Assembly: GCF_004349085.1 (NCBI RefSeq)
Contig: NZ_SMFM01000005.1
Location: 1-64,000 of the forward strand
DNA from: Flavobacterium caseinilyticum
Lineage (GTDB): Bacteria; Bacteroidota; Bacteroidia; Flavobacteriales; Flavobacteriaceae
Direction: 5' to 3'
Length of the DNA stretch: 64,000 bases
Under the pieces are notes generated by a model. It did no database searches, was not told where the DNA came from, and saw nothing but the letters and a program-made list of their open reading frames with translations. Shown here one piece after another: positions 37,705 through 46,232 of the stretch. Position numbers and translations under genes: made by a program. Numbering within the stretch: the first letter of the stretch is position 1; each line of letters opens with the position of its first letter.

Positions 37705-40671
37705 AAAATAGAAATCATAAATAATCAAGTACTAAAATACGCCCAAAGTTTAATAGAAGCTAGTTTAGACCCACTAATTACAATAAATAGTGAGGGTAAA
37801 ATTACGGATATGAACGAGGCTGCCGTGAATATTACTGGGCAGTACCGCGCTAATTTGACAGGTACGGACTTCTATAATTATTTTACTGAACCACAAAAAG
37901 CAATAGCAGTATATCAGCAAGTTTTTGCAAATGGATCTATAACAGATTCTCCCTTAACCCTTCGCCACAAAGGCGGCAAACTGACAGATGTTTTGTTCAA
38001 CGGTTCCGTGTACAAAGACGATTGTGGTAAAGTTTTAGGAATTGTAATCGTCGCCAGAGATATTGCTGAACAGAAATGGGCCTTAGATTTGAAAATGGCG
38101 AACGATGAATTGGCACATCAAAATAATGAGAAAGAACTGCGCGCTGCTGAATTAGTCATTGCCCGAAAAGAACTTGATTTTCAAAATAAAATTAAGGAAA
38201 GAAAAGCCGCTGAGCTTATAATTGCCAATAAAGAACTGAAGTATCAAAACGGCGAAAAAGCAAAACGAGCAAAGGAACTACTTGTTGCCAGGAAAGAATT
38301 AGCTTTCCAAAATGATGAAAAAGAGCGATGTTCCCATGAGTTAGTTGATGCGAATAAAGAATTGGCTTTTCAAAATGATGAAAAAGAAAAACGTGCGCAA
38401 GAACTAATTGTCGCAAACCAAGAATTAGCATTCCAAAATGATGAAAAAGAAAAGCGTGCGCAAGAATTAATTATAGCCAATAAAGAACTGGCCTATCAAA
38501 ATGATGAAAAAGAGAAGCGTGCAGAGGAATTAATTATAGCCAATAAAGAACTTCGTTTTCAAAATAACGAAAAAGAAAAACGAGCATCCGAATTACTAAT
38601 CGCGAACAAAGAGCTTATTTTTCAAAATCAAGAACGAGAAAAACAGAAAATTGAAAATAGAGAATTGGAAGATTTTACCAATTCCTTAAAATTAGCTTCG
38701 CAGTATTCTTTAAGTTTAATTGAGGCAAGCCGCGATCCTTTATTTACAATTTGCCCACAAGGAAAAATAACCGATACTAACGAAGCGTCAGTGAGAGTGA
38801 CCGGTATTTTACGTGATAAAATAATTGGTTCTGATTTCTTTGATTATTTCACTGAACCTCAAGATGCACGTAAAGCGTATCAGGAAGTATTTGATAAAGG
38901 ATTTATCGCTGATTATCCTTTAATTATTAAAGAACATGAAACTAAATTAACGGAGGTTTTACTGAATGGTTCCGTATACAAAAATGAAGAAGGTGAGGTA
39001 CTAGGCGTGGTTGTGGTAGCCCGAGATATCACAGATCAAAAAAGAATTGAAAAAGAAACAGTAGAAGCACGAATTTTTGCAGAATTAGCAACTGAAATTG
39101 CAGAACAAGCAAAAAGCAATGCTGAAAATGCGACGATTATAGCAGAAAATGCAGTGAAGGCAAAACAACAATTTTTGTCAAACATGAGTCATGAAATTCG
39201 AACTCCGATGAATGCAATTATCGGATTTACCAAAGTGGTATTAAAAACAGAGTTGTCTGCCAAACAAAAAGAATATTTAACCGCGATAAAACTAAGTGGC
39301 GATGCCCTAATCGTACTTATAAATGATATACTTGATTTAGCAAAAGTAGACGCCGGTAAAATGGTTTTTGAGAAAACTCCTTTTAAATTAAAGTCCTCAA
39401 TATCCTCAATGCTTCATTTATTTGAAACAAAAACCCAAGAAAAGAATTTAAAATTATTAAAGGACTACGATGCTAATATCCCTACTGTTTTAGTGGGAGA
39501 TTCTATTCGATTACATCAAATTATTTTAAATCTGGTCAGTAATGCTGTAAAATTTACGAATACAGGAAATATTACTGTGGGAGTTCATATGCTGCATGAA
39601 GATAATGAACAGGTAATTCTTGAATTTGCTGTCACAGATACCGGAATTGGTATTCCCGAAACAAAAATCGAGAGTATATTCGAAAACTTTCAACAAGCAA
39701 GTAGCGGAACTTCAAGATTATATGGAGGAACAGGTCTTGGACTTGCAATTGTAAAACAATTAGTGGAACAGCAAGGCGGTAAAATTCGAGTGAAAAGCAC
39801 TGTTAACAGTGGAACCACATTTAGTTTTACGTTAGTTTTTGATAAAACAGACGAGGCGGCTCCATTAGAAAATGAGATCTATGAATTAAATACCGAGATA
39901 AAAGATATTAAAGTTTTGGTGGTTGAAGACATGCCTCTGAATCAATTATTAATGAAAACGCTGCTCGATGATTTTGGATTCGAAAGAGATATAGCCGAAA
40001 ACGGTGCTGTAGCGATCGAAAAACTAAAAAATAAAAAGTATGATATCATACTTATGGATTTGCAAATGCCCGTAATGAACGGCTTTGAAACTACAGAATA
40101 TATTCGTAAAACAATGAATTCAAAAATTCCCATTATTGCCTTAACTGCTGATGTAACCACAGTTGATTTAGCTAAATGCAAAGCAGCGGGAATGAATGAT
40201 TATCTGGCAAAACCTATTGATGAAAGAGTTTTATACAGTAAAATCATTGGGATACTAAAAAATCCAGAAGTAGCGAAGTTTGGGAAAAAAAATGTTGGGA
40301 AAAAAAATGATTCGGGAAAAAAAGTGAAATGTATCAACATGGTTTATTTAAACGAGCATACAAAATCCAATCCAGTATTAATTAAGGAAATGATATCCCT
40401 GTATTTAATACAAACACCCCCTTTAATTAACACCATAAAACAAAGTCTGGAGGATAAAAATTGGCCTTCATTAGCAGCGGCAGTACATAAAATGATTCCT
40501 TCATTTTCGATTATGGGAATCCATACTGATTTTGAAGATATGGCTAAAAAAATCCAGAAGATTGCAGTGGCAAAAGATAATACAGAAGAAATTACGGACC
40601 TAGTGCTGCAAATCGAAGAAATCTGCTTGCAAGCTTGTAGTGAATTAGAACATGAATTTAATATAATATAA
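37705..40671 (+). CDS. PAS-PAS hybrid histidine kinase with receiver and HPt
   Basis: The first ATG in this frame is at 37810 (953 residues), but codons from 37741 encode SLIEASLDPLITINSEGKI, the start of a PAS domain also found in its paralogues. So the true N terminus lies upstream, in a frame open from 37705 that has no standard start codon. Order: PAS1, nine 21-residue coiled-coil repeats (38092-38658), PAS2, kinase with phospho-His (461 counted from 37810; SHEIRTP), ATPase (NLVSNAVKF, GTGLGLAIV), receiver (Asp750) and HPt (His893). No transmembrane segment: a cytosolic sensor. Its partner receiver is 7 nt downstream. Confidence 0.85.
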   Translation, partial: KIEIINNQVLKYAQSLIEASLDPLITINSEGKITDMNEAAVNITGQYRANLTGTDFYNYFTEPQKAIAVYQQVFANGSITDSPLTLRHKGGKLTDVLFNGSVYKDDCGKVLGIVIVARDIAEQKWALDLKMANDELAHQNNEKELRAAELVIARKELDFQNKIKERKAAELIIANKELKYQNGEKAKRAKELLVARKELAFQNDEKERCSHELVDANKELAFQNDEKEKRAQELIVANQELAFQNDEKEKRAQELIIANKELAYQNDEKEKRAEELIIANKELRFQNNEKEKRASELLIANKELIFQNQEREKQKIENRELEDFTNSLKLASQYSLSLIEASRDPLFTICPQGKITDTNEASVRVTGILRDKIIGSDFFDYFTEPQDARKAYQEVFDKGFIADYPLIIKEHETKLTEVLLNGSVYKNEEGEVLGVVVVARDITDQKRIEKETVEARIFAELATEIAEQAKSNAENATIIAENAVKAKQQFLSNMSHEIRTPMNAIIGFTKVVLKTELSAKQKEYLTAIKLSGDALIVLINDILDLAKVDAGKMVFEKTPFKLKSSISSMLHLFETKTQEKNLKLLKDYDANIPTVLVGDSIRLHQIILNLVSNAVKFTNTGNITVGVHMLHEDNEQVILEFAVTDTGIGIPETKIESIFENFQQASSGTSRLYGGTGLGLAIVKQLVEQQGGKIRVKSTVNSGTTFSFTLVFDKTDEAAPLENEIYELNTEIKDIKVLVVEDMPLNQLLMKTLLDDFGFERDIAENGAVAIEKLKNKKYDIILMDLQMPVMNGFETTEYIRKTMNSKIPIIALTADVTTVDLAKCKAAGMNDYLAKPIDERVLYSKIIGILKNPEVAKFGKKNVGKKNDSGKKVKCINMVYLNEHTKSNPVLIKEMISLYLIQTPPLINTIKQSLEDKNWPSLAAAVHKMIPSFSIMGIHTDFEDMAKKIQKIAVAKDNTEEITDLVLQIEEICLQACSELEHEFNII
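38092..38658 (+). repeat. 63-bp minisatellite encoding nine 21-residue coiled-coil repeats
   Basis: Nine exact-length units of consensus I-A-N-K-E-L-x-F-Q-N-D-E-K-E-K-R-A-x-E-L fill the linker between the two PAS domains of the kinase. Three similar units occur in the 1184-residue kinase (about 43795-43980). 21 residues are three heptads, so copy number can change without breaking the helix register. Confidence 0.9.
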
Positions 40672-40678
40672 ATATATA

Positions 40679-41116
40679 ATGACAAATAGCGACAACAAAA
40701 TAAAAATCTTCCTTGTAGATGATGATGCATTATTTTTAAAATCTTTAGAAATTGAGTTTCTGGAAAATGCAGACTTCATAATTGAAACCTATCCTACCGG
40801 AGAGCAGTGTATTGCCAACTTATCACATAATCCTGATGTAGTAATCTTAGATTATCAACTTGATGGAATCGTAGAAAATGCAATGAATGGCCTTCAAACT
40901 TTGGAAAAAGTAAAAGCTTTCAATCCGGACACTCCTGTTATAATGTTGTCTTCACAAGATAAAATTGAAGTGGCTGTCAATTGTATGCACCATAAAGCAT
41001 TTGATTATGTTGTAAAAAGTGAGACTGCTTTCGTTCGTCTGCAAAAAATAATCTCTGCTATTTTTAAATATCAAAAAATGGAAAAAGAATTGAATTGGTA
41101 CATGGATAGAATGTAA
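40679..41116 (+). CDS. single-domain response regulator
   Basis: 145 residues. Receiver fold: FLVDDDALF (acidic pocket), VVILDYQLDG (Asp58), V-I-M-L-S-S-Q (Thr/Ser position) and D-Y-V-V-K-S (lysine). No output domain. The start is 7 nt after the kinase stop, so it is translated with it. It probably receives phosphate from that kinase's HPt or acts as an allosteric switch. It has no DNA-binding domain. Confidence 0.9.
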   Translation: MTNSDNKIKIFLVDDDALFLKSLEIEFLENADFIIETYPTGEQCIANLSHNPDVVILDYQLDGIVENAMNGLQTLEKVKAFNPDTPVIMLSSQDKIEVAVNCMHHKAFDYVVKSETAFVRLQKIISAIFKYQKMEKELNWYMDRM

Positions 41117-41211
41117 GCTGCTTTTTCACAAAGCCAATTTTAATTTTACTCTCTATTTAAATTAGTTATTACCAATTTGGTGAATTTTAAATCAAATTTA
41201 TCATTACAAAA

Positions 41212-42036
41212 ATGCGCTATAAAGAAACATCTGATCTGGAAATTTCATTGCTATTGGAAGCCATTTACCGCAAATACGGTTATGATTTCAGGCAATATTC
41301 TCAGGCTCATATACGGCGCAGAATCATGAGCAGAATGGTGATGTCCGGTTTTGAAGACATTTCCGAGATGCAATCCACGGTGTTAAATGATGAAAGCTTT
41401 GCAGCAACACTCTTGCAGGATCTGTCCATTACAGTGACTGAAATGTTTCGCGATCAGAGCTTTTATAAGTCGTTACGTGAAAATGTCATCCCTATCTTAA
41501 AAACATATCCTTTTATCAAAATATGGCATGCCGGTTGCGCAACGGGTCAGGAAGCCTATTCGATGGCTATTATATTACAGGAAGAAGGCTTGTACGATCG
41601 AAGTATAATCTACGCTACTGATTTTAATCAAAATGCCTTGAATCATGCAAAAGAGGGGATTTATTCAACTTCCCTCATCAAAGAATACACTACTAATTAT
41701 CAGTTGTCTGGAGGCAAAGAATCATTTTCTAATTATTATACTTCTAATTATGATAATGTGATCATGAATCAGTCGCTGAAAAAAAACATCGTATGGGCCA
41801 ATCATAATTTGGTTACCGATAGCGTTTTTGCTGAAGTAAATTTGATTTTATGCCGGAATGTACTTATATATTTTGATAGAGAATTACAAAATAATGTCCA
41901 GACGTTATTTTATAATAGTCTGATAAATGGCGGCATTTTATGCTTAGGTGCCAAGGAAAGTCTTCGTTTTTCAGATGTATATGAAAAGTACACAGAATGG
42001 GATCCAAGACAGCGAATCTTTAAAAAAAAATACTAA
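41212..42036 (+). CDS. CheR-type protein-glutamate methyltransferase
   Basis: 274 residues. The N-terminal helical domain contains the R-R-R-I-M-S-R-M basic helix that binds receptors in flagellated bacteria. The SAM-binding domain has KIWHAGCATGQEAYSMA, Y-A-T-D-F-N and the L-I-L-C-R-N-V-L-I-Y-F motif. It methylates glutamates on signalling proteins in the cytosol. The next gene, cheB-like, starts 6 nt later. There is no classic chemoreceptor here, so the target is probably one of the coiled-coil kinases (inference). Confidence 0.92.
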   Translation: MRYKETSDLEISLLLEAIYRKYGYDFRQYSQAHIRRRIMSRMVMSGFEDISEMQSTVLNDESFAATLLQDLSITVTEMFRDQSFYKSLRENVIPILKTYPFIKIWHAGCATGQEAYSMAIILQEEGLYDRSIIYATDFNQNALNHAKEGIYSTSLIKEYTTNYQLSGGKESFSNYYTSNYDNVIMNQSLKKNIVWANHNLVTDSVFAEVNLILCRNVLIYFDRELQNNVQTLFYNSLINGGILCLGAKESLRFSDVYEKYTEWDPRQRIFKKKY

Positions 42037-42042
42037 TTAGTA

Positions 42043-42603
42043 ATGAAATATGAAGCCATTGTAATGGGAGTTTCTTCTGGTGGAATGCAGGCAATGAAAG
42101 TCATGTTTCCTCTTTTTCCTAAGGATTTCAAAATTCCAATTATTATTGTGCAACATATTGGCGTGCAGTCCGATGGAGAATGGATCAAGATTTTAAATCA
42201 TAACTGCAACCTCCACATTAAAGAAGCAGATGAAAAAGAAACAATTGAAACGGGAAATATTTATATAGCACCTCCTAATTATCATTTGTTGGTTGAAAAA
42301 GATAAAACTTTTTCGCTTACGATTGGGGAACGCGTAAATTTTGCAAGACCGGCAATTGATATATTATTTGAAACGGCTGCCGAAGCGTACGAAAAAAAAT
42401 TGATTGGAGTAATTCTTACCGGTTCTAATTATGATGGTACCAAAGGAATGGAACGAATAAAAGAATATGGTGGTTTAACAATTGCACAGGATCCTGAGAC
42501 AGCGGCATCCTCGTTTATGCCTGCCGCGGCAATTGCTGCCATGCAACCGGATCATATATTATCTCTTGAAAATATAGTGAAGTTGCTACTAAAAATAACC
42601 TAA
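42043..42603 (+). CDS. CheB-type protein-glutamate methylesterase (no receiver)
   Basis: 186 residues, only the catalytic domain. Triad visible: Ser in GVSSGG, His in VQHIG and Asp in GSNYDGT. It removes methyl groups or deamidates glutamines. The usual N-terminal receiver is absent, so activity control must come from elsewhere, perhaps from the adjacent single-domain receiver. It follows the cheR-like gene by 6 nt and precedes the large kinase by 24 nt. Confidence 0.92.
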   Translation: MKYEAIVMGVSSGGMQAMKVMFPLFPKDFKIPIIIVQHIGVQSDGEWIKILNHNCNLHIKEADEKETIETGNIYIAPPNYHLLVEKDKTFSLTIGERVNFARPAIDILFETAAEAYEKKLIGVILTGSNYDGTKGMERIKEYGGLTIAQDPETAASSFMPAAAIAAMQPDHILSLENIVKLLLKIT

Positions 42604-42627
42604 GTTTTTAATGATTGAATACTAAAA

Positions 42628-45600
42628 ATGGAGCAAAATATTTCTACCAATACTAAATTAAAAATGTCGCTGTCAAACAAAATAATAACAGGATTCATTG
42701 TATGTATCCTGATTATTATAGCGGTTTCAATTTTTACTTTTAAAAACAGTGAAAAATATATCGCGTCAAATGATATGGTGAACCGTACCAATCAGATTCT
42801 ATTTGAATTTGAACAGATCATGGTGAACAGCATTGAAGCCGAAAGCGGCACACGCGGTTTTATCATTACCGGCAGTGAGAATTTTCTTCAATCATTTTCA
42901 GAGTCCAATTCAAAAGTAATGTTGCACCTTAATAAGGCTAGGCAATTGACTAGAGATAATGCCCTTCAACAAAAGAATATTGAGGAACTCGAACAGGAAG
43001 TAAAAATTCGCACCGATCATTTGAACAAAAGCATTGAATTTAGAAAAAAAGGTTTTGAAAATGCAAGAGAATTAGTTGCTGCAGGAGAAGGGAAGCGAAT
43101 TCAAGATAACATTGCAGCAATTGTTAATCGGGCAAAGGACATTGAACAGGATTTACTTGTGAAGCGAAAAGAAACAAGTGAAGCGGATGCCAGCAATTTT
43201 TATATAATTCTACTCTTTTTTGTTGCACTTATCATTAGCATTTTGGTCATTGTATACAATATCATTTTTAAAAACTTAAGGGCGCTTAAACAAGCCGAAA
43301 CAGAAAATATAAGTAAAACCTGGTTGGCGACCGGAAACTCCGAGCTGAATAAAAAATTGATAGGTGATAAAAGTATAGAACAGCTCTCAAACAATACCAT
43401 TAGTTTTTTTTGTACGTATTTGAAAGCCAATATAGGCGCTGTCTATTTGTTGGACGAAAAAGAAAACACATTGGTGCTGAGCGGACAATATGCTTTTTCT
43501 TCTCTTAAAAGTGCGAAGCGACAATTTACGCTTAATGAAGGATTAATAGGTCAGGCCGCTTGGGAACAGAAACAAATTTCAATTTCAGCTGTAGCAGAAG
43601 ACCAAGTGCACATCACTTCCTCGGTAATGAACATCACACCAAAATATTTGCTGATTACTCCTTTTTTGCAGGATGGCAAAACTCTGGGAGTAATAGAACT
43701 AGGAAGGCTTACCGAGTTCAATACAACCGAAAAAGAATTCATCAATGTTTCGATGAATAGTATTGCCATTAGCGTTAATACTGTTCAACAAGCTGAAGAA
43801 AAAGAAAAACGCGCAGCTGAATTAGTTATTGCTAATCAAGAGCTTATCTTTCAAAGAGACGAAAAAGAAAAACGGGCAGCAGAATTAGTTATTGCCAACC
43901 AGGAACTGATCTTTCAAAGTGATGAAAAAGAAAAACGTGCTGCTGAACTACTAGCTGCTAATCAGGATCTTGCCTATCAGGCCGAAGAACTTCAAGCACA
44001 GCAGGAAGAGCTAAGACAGATGAATGAAGAGCTGGAAGAACAGTCGCAAAACCTGAAGCAACAACAGGAGGAACTGCAAATGACCAATGAAGAGCTCGAA
44101 GAGCAAACACAGTCATTAGAATTAAAAAACACAGAGGTTGAAGCGGCAAAAAACAACATTGAACAAAAAACCAAACAACTCGAAATAAGCAATAAATATA
44201 AATCAGAATTCTTGGCTAATATGTCCCATGAATTAAGAACACCACTCAATAGCTTACTAATATTGTCAAAAGATTTATCTGACAATAAAAAGAAAAACCT
44301 GGATCCACTTCAAGTGGAAAGTGCCGAAATAATTTATAAAAGTGGCCATGATTTACTGGTGCTGATTAATGAAGTACTTGATCTTTCTAAGATTGAGGCA
44401 GGAAAAATGGCCATCCAAATTGAAAGAATATCATTGATAAATTTTATGAATAATCTCATTCGTAATTTTAAACACCAAGCGGATCAAAAAGGACTCCTTC
44501 TCAGTGCCAATTTGGATCCACAACTTCCCGAATTCATCTATACCGATTTGCATCGTCTGAATCAAATATTGAAAAACCTTTTATCAAATGCCATAAAATT
44601 TACGGAGAAAGGAAGTGTCATTATCTCTATCAATCCCCATACTGCAAATACTATATGCATTTCAGTAACTGATACCGGAATTGGCCTACATCCAGACAAA
44701 CACGCTTCCATTTTCGAAGCTTTTCAACAGGCAGACGGCGGTACAGCAAGAAAATATGGCGGAACCGGACTAGGTCTTTCCATTTCACGAGAACTCGCTA
44801 AATTGTTGGAAGCTGAAATAAAAGTAAGCAGTGAAGTCAATCAAGGTTCTACTTTTTCGCTCATTATTCCACTTAAAATAAATGCTGAAAAAGAGACTGT
44901 CGTAACTAATTTAAACGAGGTCGTTTCCTTTCAGCCACGCTTACAAGATGACTCGAAGTATTTGAATTATCCCTCGATAAACGATAACCGAAATTCAATC
45001 AACGCAAATGACAAAGTTGTGCTTCTGATTGAAGATGATTTAAAATTTGCTAAGATTCTTTTAAATCAGGCCAACGAAAAAGACTTCAAATGCATCGTTG
45101 CAGCAACAGGAGAAGACGGTTTAGTACTTGCTGCCAAATACAAACCGCAAGCCATTATTCTGGACATGGATCTGCCTGGAATCCAAGGACATCAAGTCTT
45201 AGTTGAATTAAAAGCAAATCCGGAAATTAAGCATATTCCCGTGCATATAATTTCTGCAAACGATTCGTCCTCAGAGCCAATTAGAGCCGGTGCAGTAGAA
45301 TATTTAATGAAACCCATTGACAAAAATGATTTAGAAGCAGCATTCAACAGAATTGAAACATTTGTCAACAGAGAGATAAAAAACCTTCTAATTATTGAAG
45401 ACAATGAAAATGCAAGAAAAGCAATAAAAATACTAATCGGTAATGACAATGTAAATTGTTTTGGAGCAGGAACCGGAAAAGAAGCCCTTGAAATATACGA
45501 AAATAATCAAATCGACTGTATCATATTGGACCTTGGTTTACCTGATATTAGCGGGTTTGACCTTATTCATCAAATCAAGAATCATAAAGACCATAATATT

Positions 45601-46182
45601 CCGCCCGTTATCGTTTACACCGGCAAGGAATTAACAAGAGAAGAGCATAATGAGCTTCAAAAATACTCCGAAAGTATTATTATAAAAGGAATCAAATCTG
45701 AAGAACGATTGCTCGATGAAACAGCGCTTTTTCTTCACAGAACGGTTAAGAATTTACCGGAATCGGAACAAATAGCCGTCAGTAAATTGTATCATAAAGA
45801 AACTATATTTAAGGGTAAAAAAATATTGCTGGTTGATGATGATTCACGTAATGTCTTTGCTTTAACCAAAATACTGTCCGAGCAGGGAATAGAAATAATA
45901 AAAGCAGAAAATGGAAGAATTGCTTTGGATATGCTGGACGCCAATGATGATATTGATATGGTTTTAATGGATATCATGATGCCTGAAATGGACGGCTATG
46001 AGGCAATGAAACGCATAAGAGCTCAATTTAAATTCCGAAAATTACCCGTGATTGCCTTGACTGCAAAAGCTATGAAAGACGATAAACAAAAGTGTATTGA
46101 TGCCGGAGCCAACGAGTACATCACTAAACCTATTGATGTAGAACGACTACTTTCCTTGATGCGAGTATGGTTGAGCAAATAA
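42628..46182 (+). CDS. membrane CHASE3-GAF hybrid histidine kinase with three receivers
   Basis: 1184 residues. Membrane segments at about 16-35 and 190-213 bracket a CHASE3-like periplasmic domain (GTRGFIITG motif). Next come a GAF-like domain (about 240-385), three 21-residue repeats and a Glu/Gln-rich coiled coil (about 388-520). The kinase has phospho-His534 (MSHELRTPLN) and an ATPase (NLLSNAIKF, GGTGLGLSI). Three receivers follow (Asp846, Asp968, Asp1115). Encoded directly after cheR- and cheB-like genes. The E-E-L/E-Q-rich coil is a candidate methylation substrate (inference). No HPt. Confidence 0.92.
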   Translation: MEQNISTNTKLKMSLSNKIITGFIVCILIIIAVSIFTFKNSEKYIASNDMVNRTNQILFEFEQIMVNSIEAESGTRGFIITGSENFLQSFSESNSKVMLHLNKARQLTRDNALQQKNIEELEQEVKIRTDHLNKSIEFRKKGFENARELVAAGEGKRIQDNIAAIVNRAKDIEQDLLVKRKETSEADASNFYIILLFFVALIISILVIVYNIIFKNLRALKQAETENISKTWLATGNSELNKKLIGDKSIEQLSNNTISFFCTYLKANIGAVYLLDEKENTLVLSGQYAFSSLKSAKRQFTLNEGLIGQAAWEQKQISISAVAEDQVHITSSVMNITPKYLLITPFLQDGKTLGVIELGRLTEFNTTEKEFINVSMNSIAISVNTVQQAEEKEKRAAELVIANQELIFQRDEKEKRAAELVIANQELIFQSDEKEKRAAELLAANQDLAYQAEELQAQQEELRQMNEELEEQSQNLKQQQEELQMTNEELEEQTQSLELKNTEVEAAKNNIEQKTKQLEISNKYKSEFLANMSHELRTPLNSLLILSKDLSDNKKKNLDPLQVESAEIIYKSGHDLLVLINEVLDLSKIEAGKMAIQIERISLINFMNNLIRNFKHQADQKGLLLSANLDPQLPEFIYTDLHRLNQILKNLLSNAIKFTEKGSVIISINPHTANTICISVTDTGIGLHPDKHASIFEAFQQADGGTARKYGGTGLGLSISRELAKLLEAEIKVSSEVNQGSTFSLIIPLKINAEKETVVTNLNEVVSFQPRLQDDSKYLNYPSINDNRNSINANDKVVLLIEDDLKFAKILLNQANEKDFKCIVAATGEDGLVLAAKYKPQAIILDMDLPGIQGHQVLVELKANPEIKHIPVHIISANDSSSEPIRAGAVEYLMKPIDKNDLEAAFNRIETFVNREIKNLLIIEDNENARKAIKILIGNDNVNCFGAGTGKEALEIYENNQIDCIILDLGLPDISGFDLIHQIKNHKDHNIPPVIVYTGKELTREEHNELQKYSESIIIKGIKSEERLLDETALFLHRTVKNLPESEQIAVSKLYHKETIFKGKKILLVDDDSRNVFALTKILSEQGIEIIKAENGRIALDMLDANDDIDMVLMDIMMPEMDGYEAMKRIRAQFKFRKLPVIALTAKAMKDDKQKCIDAGANEYITKPIDVERLLSLMRVWLSK

Positions 46183-46232
46183 AAAACAGCTTGAATAAAG
46201 AATGTAGATTAAAGATTAAAACATTGTGAAAA

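Noticed and set aside
38092..38658. Regular repeats as a CRISPR array
   Set aside because: The repeats are in-frame coding units without spacers.
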